This document shows, one piece after another, positions 41,904 through 47,016 of a DNA stretch of 47,016 nt. Both the position numbers and the translations under genes were made by a program. Position 1 is the first letter of the stretch, and every line of letters begins with the position of its first letter. The stretch is from Nocardioides sp. GTDB taxonomy: Bacteria; Actinomycetota; Actinomycetes; Propionibacteriales; Nocardioidaceae. Below the pieces are notes generated by a model. The model searched no databases and had not been told where the DNA came from. It was given only the letters and a program-made list of their open reading frames with translations. Location of the stretch: positions 1-47,016 of the forward strand of contig JAUYLL010000003.1 in NCBI GenBank assembly GCA_030698375.1, given 5' to 3'.

Positions 41904-42995
41904 TCAGGGCGGCGTCCCGACCGCCTCGACCCCCTCGGTCTGCTCGGCCTCGAGGGCGTCGGCCCGGGTGGCGTCACGGATCTCGCCGACGAGCTCCTCG
42001 AGCACGTCCTCGAGCATGACGACGCCGAGGACGGTGCCGTCGTCCTGGACGACCCGGCCCATGTGGGCGCCCTTGTGACGCAGGGTGTGCAGCGCCTCGC
42101 TGAGCGTGTCTACGGGGCGGACGCTGGCGAACGGTCGGACCCACTTGTCGTCGATCTCGTTCAGGTGGCGCTCGACGTCCACCTCGAGCACGTCCTTGAT
42201 GTGGAGGTAGCCGACGAGGTCGCCGTCCGGTGCAGCGACCGGGAAGCGCGAGAAGCCCGTCGCGGCGCAAGCAGCCTCGAGGTCGACCACCCGGGCTCCC
42301 CGGGGGACCACCTCGAGCCCGGGTCGCGGCAGCATCACCTCCGTGACCGTCTTGCCGGTGAAGCCGAGGGCGCCGCTGAGCCGCTCGTACTCCTCGTGGG
42401 CCAGGGTGCCCTCGTCGCGGGACTCGTCGACCATCGCCTCGACCTCCTCGCGGGTGAAGGTGGAGGCCACCTCCTCGCGCGGCTCGACGCGCAGCAACCG
42501 GAGGATGGTGTTGGCGATCGCGTTCAGCACCACCACGAGCGGCTTGATGACGGTGACGACGAACATCATCGGGGGCCCGAGCACGAGGGCGGACCGCTCC
42601 GGGCCCGCGATCGCGATGTTCTTCGGGACCATCTCGCCGAGCACCACGTGCAGGTAGACCACCAGGGTCATCGCGATGATGAACGAGATCGGGTGGACCA
42701 GGTGGTCGGGCACCCCCAGCGCTGCGAAGGCGGGCTCCATCAGGTGGGCGACGGCCGGCTCCCCGACGGCGCCGAGCCCCAGCGAGCACACGGTGATGCC
42801 GAGCTGGGCGCCGGCCATCACGAGCGAGACCCGTTCCATCGCCCTCAGCGTGGTGCGGGCGACGCGGGACCCGGCAGCGGCCTTGGGCTCGATCTGGGAG
42901 CGGCGCGCCGAGATCAGAGCGAACTCGGCGCCCACGAAGAACGCGTTGGCCGCGAGGAGGAAGACCGCCAGGAGGAGTGCGGTGTAGTCGTTCAC
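41904..42995 (-). CDS. CNNM-family CBS membrane protein, short form, second pair
   Basis: A 363-aa member of the CorC/CNNM family. The DUF21 domain (about 1-190) contains GEMVPKNIAIAGPERSALVL, and the CBS pair lies at about 205-340 (VVMLEDVLEELVGEIRDATR). Like the short member at 1563-2594 it ends after the CBS pair, lacking CorC_HlyC. Its GTG overlaps the stop of the long partner by four bases (GTGA). Confidence 0.92.
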   Translation of the reverse strand: MNDYTALLLAVFLLAANAFFVGAEFALISARRSQIEPKAAAGSRVARTTLRAMERVSLVMAGAQLGITVCSLGLGAVGEPAVAHLMEPAFAALGVPDHLVHPISFIIAMTLVVYLHVVLGEMVPKNIAIAGPERSALVLGPPMMFVVTVIKPLVVVLNAIANTILRLLRVEPREEVASTFTREEVEAMVDESRDEGTLAHEEYERLSGALGFTGKTVTEVMLPRPGLEVVPRGARVVDLEAACAATGFSRFPVAAPDGDLVGYLHIKDVLEVDVERHLNEIDDKWVRPFASVRPVDTLSEALHTLRHKGAHMGRVVQDDGTVLGVVMLEDVLEELVGEIRDATRADALEAEQTEGVEAVGTPP

Positions 42996-44365
42996 CGGGT
43001 CACCGCCAGCTCGTCAGGGAGCGCCGCTCGCCGCACCAGGCGCACCCGGTCGACCCGGAGGCCGTCCATCCGCTCCACCGTGAGCACCGCGACCTCGGGG
43101 TCCTCGTCGGCCGCACCCTCGTCCGCGACGGCCAGGGGGAGGGCCACGACGGCCTCGTCGCCGCGCTCGGGGATGCGCCCCAGGGCCCGCATGACCAGGC
43201 CGCCGACCGTGTCGTAGTCCTCGTGCTCGGGCAGGTGGATCCCGGCGACGTCGGCCACCTCGTCGGGCCGCAGCATCGCGGTGAGCGACCAGGAGCCGTC
43301 CTTGCGGGCCCGGATCTGGCTGCCGTAGCGGTCGTGCTCGTCGGCGATCTCACCGACGATCTCCTCGACGACGTCCTCGAGCGTGACGACGCCGGCGGTG
43401 CCGCCGTACTCGTCGACCACGACGGCCATCTGGAAGCCCTCGGCCCGGAGCAGGGTGAGCAGCGGGTCCAACCGCAGGGACTCGGGCACGACGGTGGCCT
43501 CCACCATCACCTCGCGGACCTTGGTGGTGCGGCGCTCGTCCCACGCGAGGGCGACGGCCTGCTTGACGTGGACCGAGCCGACGACGTTGTCGCTGGCGCC
43601 CTGGGTGACCGGAAACTTCGAGTAGCCGGTGGTCCGGGAGAGGGCGACCACCCGGCTGACGGGGTCCTTGGCGTCGACGGCGACCATCTGGACCCGCGGG
43701 GTCATGATCTCTCCGGCCATCCGGGGGCCGAAGGCCACCGAGCGCTGCACGAGCTCGGCGGTCTCGGAGTCCAGGGTTCCCTCCGTGGCCGAACGGGCGG
43801 CGAGCGAGACCAGCTCCTCGGAGGTGCGAGCCGACCGGAGCTCCTCCTGGGGCTCGATGCCCATCGCGCGGATGAGCGCGTTGGCTGATCCGTTCAACCC
43901 GCGGATCGGCACCGCGATCGAGCGGGTGAAGCCGCGCATCAGGAGCTGGGTGCCCTTGGCGGTGGCCAGCGGCCGCGCGATCGCGAGGTTCTTCGGGACC
44001 AACTCGCCGAAGATCATGGTCGCCCCGGTCGCGAGGGCGAAGCCGAGGGTGAGGGCTGCGGCGGAGACCTGCCCGTCGGTGAGGCCGAGTGCCTCGAGCG
44101 GGGTGTCGAGCAGCCGGGCCAGGGCTGGTTCGGCGAGGTAGCCGATGGCGAGGTTGGTGATGGTGATCCCGACCTGTGCGCCGGAGAGCTGTGTCGACAG
44201 CGACCGGAGTGCCGACTGGACGCCGACGGCACCGCGGTCGCCGCTGGCGGCCGCGCGGTCGACCGTCCCGCGGTCCACGGTGACGAAGGCGAACTCGGCG
44301 GCGACGAAGACTCCGCACGCGGCGACCATGAGCACGGCCAGGGCGAGGAGGAGCAGCTCGGTCAC
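42992..44365 (-). CDS. CNNM/CorC-type membrane protein with CBS pair and CorC_HlyC, second pair
   Basis: A 457-aa long-form member. The DUF21 domain contains GELVPKNLAIARPLATAKGT, the CBS pair includes VVDEYGGTAGVVTLEDVVEE, and a CorC_HlyC domain occupies about 350-435 (LPEHEDYDTVGGLVMRALGR). It is collinear with the protein at 163-1563. GTG at 44365 opens the first helix (VTELLLLALAVLMVAACGV). The gene order, long then short and overlapping, is the same as in the first pair. Confidence 0.93.
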   Translation of the reverse strand: MTELLLLALAVLMVAACGVFVAAEFAFVTVDRGTVDRAAASGDRGAVGVQSALRSLSTQLSGAQVGITITNLAIGYLAEPALARLLDTPLEALGLTDGQVSAAALTLGFALATGATMIFGELVPKNLAIARPLATAKGTQLLMRGFTRSIAVPIRGLNGSANALIRAMGIEPQEELRSARTSEELVSLAARSATEGTLDSETAELVQRSVAFGPRMAGEIMTPRVQMVAVDAKDPVSRVVALSRTTGYSKFPVTQGASDNVVGSVHVKQAVALAWDERRTTKVREVMVEATVVPESLRLDPLLTLLRAEGFQMAVVVDEYGGTAGVVTLEDVVEEIVGEIADEHDRYGSQIRARKDGSWSLTAMLRPDEVADVAGIHLPEHEDYDTVGGLVMRALGRIPERGDEAVVALPLAVADEGAADEDPEVAVLTVERMDGLRVDRVRLVRRAALPDELAVTR

Positions 44366-44476
44366 GTGCCGCTCCGGCGGGGGTGGGCGCGGCGAGGGGG
44401 ATGAGGGGGATCGTCCACGGCGCCTAGCGTCCCGCACGGCGGCCCGCTGCACAATCCAGGATGTCCCCGGTGTCCT

Positions 44477-44488
44477 AGAACACGTTCT
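44477..44488. promoter_or_regulatory. KstR-like palindrome before the alpha/beta hydrolase
   Basis: AGAACACGTTCT, identical to the core at 36978-36989 and preceded by T (T-ag-AAC-ac-GTT), lies 32 nt upstream of the hydrolase ATG, where a TetR-type repressor would block transcription. Confidence 0.6.
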
Positions 44489-44520
44489 GGTCTGCGGCTG
44501 CCCCGTGGGATGATCGCCGA

Positions 44521-45450
44521 ATGACCGACGTCACACGCCCTCAGTTGGAGGGCTCGGTGGCCGTGCGCGGCGGCCGCCGGCTCAGCTTCGCGGAGTACGG
44601 ACCCATCCACGGCTCAGCCCTCATCTGGATGCACGGAACGCCTGGTGCCCGGCGGCAGATCCCCCTCGAGGCGCGCGAGGTCGCGGAGGAGCGCGGGATC
44701 CGCATCATCGGGGTGGACCGGCCCGGCATCGGCTCCTCCACCCCGCACGTCTACGACGACGTCCTGGACTGGACCGGCGACCTCGAGATCCTCGCCGACA
44801 CCCTGGGGGTCGACACGATGCGGGTCATCGGGCTCTCCGGGGGCGGTCCCTACGCGCTGGCCGCGGGTGCGGCCCTGCCTGACCGGGTGCACGGCGTGGG
44901 GGTCCTCGGTGGTGTCGCGCCGACCATGGGCGTCGACGCGGCCGAGGGCGGGCCGATCCAGCTCGCCGTGGCGCTGGCACCGTTCATCAAGGTGGCGAGG
45001 GTGCCGCTCGGGGTGGTGATGACGCAGTTCATCCGGACCGTCCGACCGGTCGCAGGGTCGTTCGTCGACCTTTACGCCCACTTCCAGCCGATCGGTGACA
45101 AGACCCTGCTCGGTCGTCCCGAGATCAAGGCGATGTTCGTCGACGACCTGCTCAACGGCAGCCGCTTCCAGATGACCGCGCCGCTCTCGGACCTGCTCCT
45201 CTTCACCCGTCCGTGGGGCTTCGACCTGGCCGACGTCCAGGTGCCGGTGCACTGGTGGCACGGGGACGGCGACCACATCGTGCCGTTCCGGCACGGCGTG
45301 CACTGCTCCGACCGGCTCTCGAACGTCCGGCTCACCCCGATCGACGGGGAGAGCCACCTGGCGGGACTCAACGTGGCCTGCCGGGTGATCGAGGGGCTCA
45401 TGGACCTCGGTCCCCGCCCGGTGGCGGAGCCGCACGCCGGTCGCGCCTGA
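44521..45450 (+). CDS. Alpha/beta hydrolase
   Basis: A 309-aa soluble hydrolase. Oxyanion loop HGTPGARR, nucleophile Ser in VIGLSGGGPYALA (about residue 106), acid Asp in WHGDGDHIVPF and His in DGESHLAGL complete the triad. Probably an esterase or lipase-like enzyme of small substrates. The KstR-like site in front suggests a place in a steroid or fatty-acid regulon (inference). A hairpin (45472-45489) follows the stop. Confidence 0.9.
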   Translation: MTDVTRPQLEGSVAVRGGRRLSFAEYGPIHGSALIWMHGTPGARRQIPLEAREVAEERGIRIIGVDRPGIGSSTPHVYDDVLDWTGDLEILADTLGVDTMRVIGLSGGGPYALAAGAALPDRVHGVGVLGGVAPTMGVDAAEGGPIQLAVALAPFIKVARVPLGVVMTQFIRTVRPVAGSFVDLYAHFQPIGDKTLLGRPEIKAMFVDDLLNGSRFQMTAPLSDLLLFTRPWGFDLADVQVPVHWWHGDGDHIVPFRHGVHCSDRLSNVRLTPIDGESHLAGLNVACRVIEGLMDLGPRPVAEPHAGRA

Positions 45451-45471
45451 CCTGGGCCGACGACGTGGCGC

Positions 45472-45489
45472 CCGGGTGCTGGCATCCGG
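45472..45489 (+). terminator. Small GC hairpin after the hydrolase
   Basis: CCGGGTG-ctgg-CATCCGG, a 7-bp stem with one G-T pair and a 4-nt loop, 21 nt behind the stop. Possible terminator without a T-tract. Confidence 0.45.
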
Positions 45490-45640
45490 GGGCCCCGTGG
45501 GTCACAATGGTCCCAGCAGCACCAGCTCGACCCTCAACTGCACAGCACCACCAGGCGTCCGCAGGACTCCACCTTCGCTCCACGACGAGACCGCTGGGGA
45601 AGGCGCATCTCGCGCCGGAGCAAGGAAGAAGGAGCCCACG

Positions 45641-46159
45641 GTGACCACACGCGCCTCCAGCCAGGCCCAGACGCGGGGCGTTCTCTACGTGCACTCCGCG
45701 CCGTCCGCGCTGTGCCCCCACATCGAGTGGGCGCTCGGCGGGGTTCTCGGTGCTGCCGTCCACCTGGAGTGGACCCCTCAGCCGGCCCAGTCGGGCACCT
45801 ACCGGGCCGAGTACTCCTGGTCCCACCACACCGGCACCGCCGCTGCCCTGACGTCCGCCCTGCGGGGGTGGAACCACCTGCGTTTCGAGGTGACCGAGGA
45901 GGCGACGGCCGGGACCGAGGCGAGCCGGTTCGCCTGCACCCCCGACCTCGGGGTCTTCCACGCCGTCACCGGCCTGCATGGCGACATCATGATCCCCGAG
46001 GACCGGCTCAAGGCTGCCGCGATGAAGTCGGCGCTCGGGGACACCACCCTCGAGCTCGAGGTCGACAAGCTGCTCGGCAAGCCGTGGGACGACGAGCTGG
46101 AGACCTTCCGGCATGCCGGCGACGGGGCCCCGGTGCGCTGGCTCCACCACGTGGTCTGA
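45641..46159 (+). CDS. DUF3145 family protein
   Basis: A 172-aa soluble protein of the actinobacterial DUF3145 family. Recognised by TRGVLYVHSAPSALCPHIEW, ALRGWNHLRFEVTEE, LGVFHAVTGLHGDIMIPEDR and the C-terminal LLGKPWDDELETFRHAGDGA ... VRWLHHVV. Function is unknown, but the family is a good marker of Actinobacteria. GTG start with AAGGAG seven bases upstream. Confidence 0.92.
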   Translation: MTTRASSQAQTRGVLYVHSAPSALCPHIEWALGGVLGAAVHLEWTPQPAQSGTYRAEYSWSHHTGTAAALTSALRGWNHLRFEVTEEATAGTEASRFACTPDLGVFHAVTGLHGDIMIPEDRLKAAAMKSALGDTTLELEVDKLLGKPWDDELETFRHAGDGAPVRWLHHVV

Positions 46160-46310
46160 CCGCCGCATACCGCTCTGGAAGCGATCTGCATCACGGTTGA
46201 GGCGGTGAATCTGCCGCGTTTCTGCAAGGCAGCCGTGAGGTTTGCTCACGGATCGGTAACACCGCCGGAAAACGACTGGCCAAGCCCGCCGAGGACCCGA
46301 TGATCTTCGC

Positions 46311-47016
46311 GTGCGATCTCGGGTCCCCCCTCCTCTCCTTGCTGCCACCTTCCTCGTCGTGCTGACCGCGATGGTGGCCGTGCTCCTGCCAGCCTCGGCA
46401 CCCGCCACCTCGGCCTCGACCCAGTCGGTGCCCCGGTACGGCGCCCACAACGACGTCTCGACGCCGTTCAACGTCACCCACCTCCCGACACTGGCGCGGA
46501 CCCGGTTCGACGGTCGGGGGCTGCGGTTCGACGGGGTGCTGCGCGAGACCCTCGGGCACCGGCGCCACCAGATCTCCTACCGCTCCGCGGGGCGACGCAT
46601 CAGCGGCGTCCTGCTCGAGCCGCTGGTCGAGGGGCCCCGTCCGGTGGTGGTCGTGGCGCACGGCTACTCCCACCCGGCCAACTACACCATCGGTGGTCAG
46701 CTGGAACGGGAGCAGGCGGCGCTGGCCGACGCCGGCTACGTCGTGATGCAGCCGGACTACCGCAACCACGGGGCGTCCGGTCGCGAGGGTCGCCGTACGG
46801 TCGCCCGGCCGCGGGGCTACGCGGAGGACCTCATCAACGCCGTGCGGGCGCTCCGGCTCGCGCGGTTGCCGTACGCCGACACCGAGCGGCTCGGCCTCCT
46901 CGGCCGGTCGATGGGTGGTGGGGTCGTGATGAACGCGCTGGCCGCCCGACCGAAGCTGGCCGACGCGGTGGTGCTCTACTCCCCGCTGAGCGCGACGATG
47001 TCGGACAACTTCAACC
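46311..47016 (+). CDS. Secreted alpha/beta hydrolase, partial (runs off the window)
   Basis: The frame is open to the window end (235 codons). An N-terminal hydrophobic signal (about 8-32: LAATFLVVLTAMVAVLLPAS) suggests export. The hydrolase core shows VVVVAHGYSHPANYT, then QPDYRNHGASG and the nucleophile elbow LLGRSMGGGVVMN with Ser. This is the prolyl-oligopeptidase/BAAT-like type. The catalytic Asp and His lie beyond the end. GTG at 46311 is the best start; its GAGGA lies rather far upstream. Confidence 0.8.
   Translation, partial: MRSRVPPPLLAATFLVVLTAMVAVLLPASAPATSASTQSVPRYGAHNDVSTPFNVTHLPTLARTRFDGRGLRFDGVLRETLGHRRHQISYRSAGRRISGVLLEPLVEGPRPVVVVAHGYSHPANYTIGGQLEREQAALADAGYVVMQPDYRNHGASGREGRRTVARPRGYAEDLINAVRALRLARLPYADTERLGLLGRSMGGGVVMNALAARPKLADAVVLYSPLSATMSDNFN

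Noticed and set aside
1..47016. CRISPR array, rRNA operon, prophage structural genes
   Set aside because: No regular direct repeats with spacers, no rRNA sequence and no phage structural proteins were seen.

Overview
The window is very GC-rich DNA from an actinobacterium, most likely a Nocardioides-like member of the Propionibacteriales. This rests on the base composition, GTG starts and GTGA/ATGA gene overlaps, an F420-dependent oxidoreductase, a DUF3145 protein, and housekeeping genes (dgt, dnaG) of actinobacterial type. The family assignment is inference; no rRNA or phylogenetic marker was tested.

Layout. (1) 1-9.46 kb is core: a coupled pair of CNNM/CorC-type CBS membrane proteins, a zinc alcohol dehydrogenase overlapping an F420-dependent oxidoreductase, a secreted helical protein, dgt, dnaG, a small conserved protein, and tRNA-Asn with a strong terminator. 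(2) 9.5-29.9 kb is an accessory island that starts directly behind tRNA-Asn with an excisionase-like HTH remnant. It is a patchwork of intact sulfur and inorganic-anion genes and broken genes: class II aldolase, acyl-CoA carboxylase beta, two SulP fragments, a second molybdo-oxidoreductase, an ISL3 transposase, a DUF202 stump and a CBS fragment. (3) 29.9-47 kb returns to core-like content: AI-2E-type permease, PIG-L deacetylase, tRNA-Met(CAT), a Kef/TrkA-type antiporter, a fasciclin protein, an LVIVD-repeat protein, SDR, MFS, a four-gene envelope cluster, a second CNNM pair, two alpha/beta hydrolases and DUF3145.

How the island may work (inference). A persulfide dioxygenase-rhodanese protein sits behind a CsoR/CstR-like operator and in front of a membrane-anchored rhodanese. 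Further on are a SulP transporter coupled to a beta-carbonic-anhydrase-like protein, a second SulP coupled to a GntR regulator, and DUF202 membrane proteins. The island ends with a cytoplasmic molybdo-oxidoreductase, a four-cluster ferredoxin fused to an NrfD membrane anchor, and an Mrp-type Fe-S carrier. Read together this could be a pathway from sulfide or persulfide to sulfite to sulfate, with SulP moving the anion product: a Soe-like sulfite dehydrogenase module in which the B and C subunits are fused. Substrates are not proven by the sequence.

The most unusual features are three. The SulP/DUF202/DUF202 block occurs twice with reciprocal decay. A ~90-nt near-perfect inverted repeat has its right arm carrying the leader and start region of the ferredoxin-NrfD gene; that leader can form two mutually exclusive hairpins, one hiding the ribosome-binding site. 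Two KstR-like palindromes lie 7.5 kb apart in the core.
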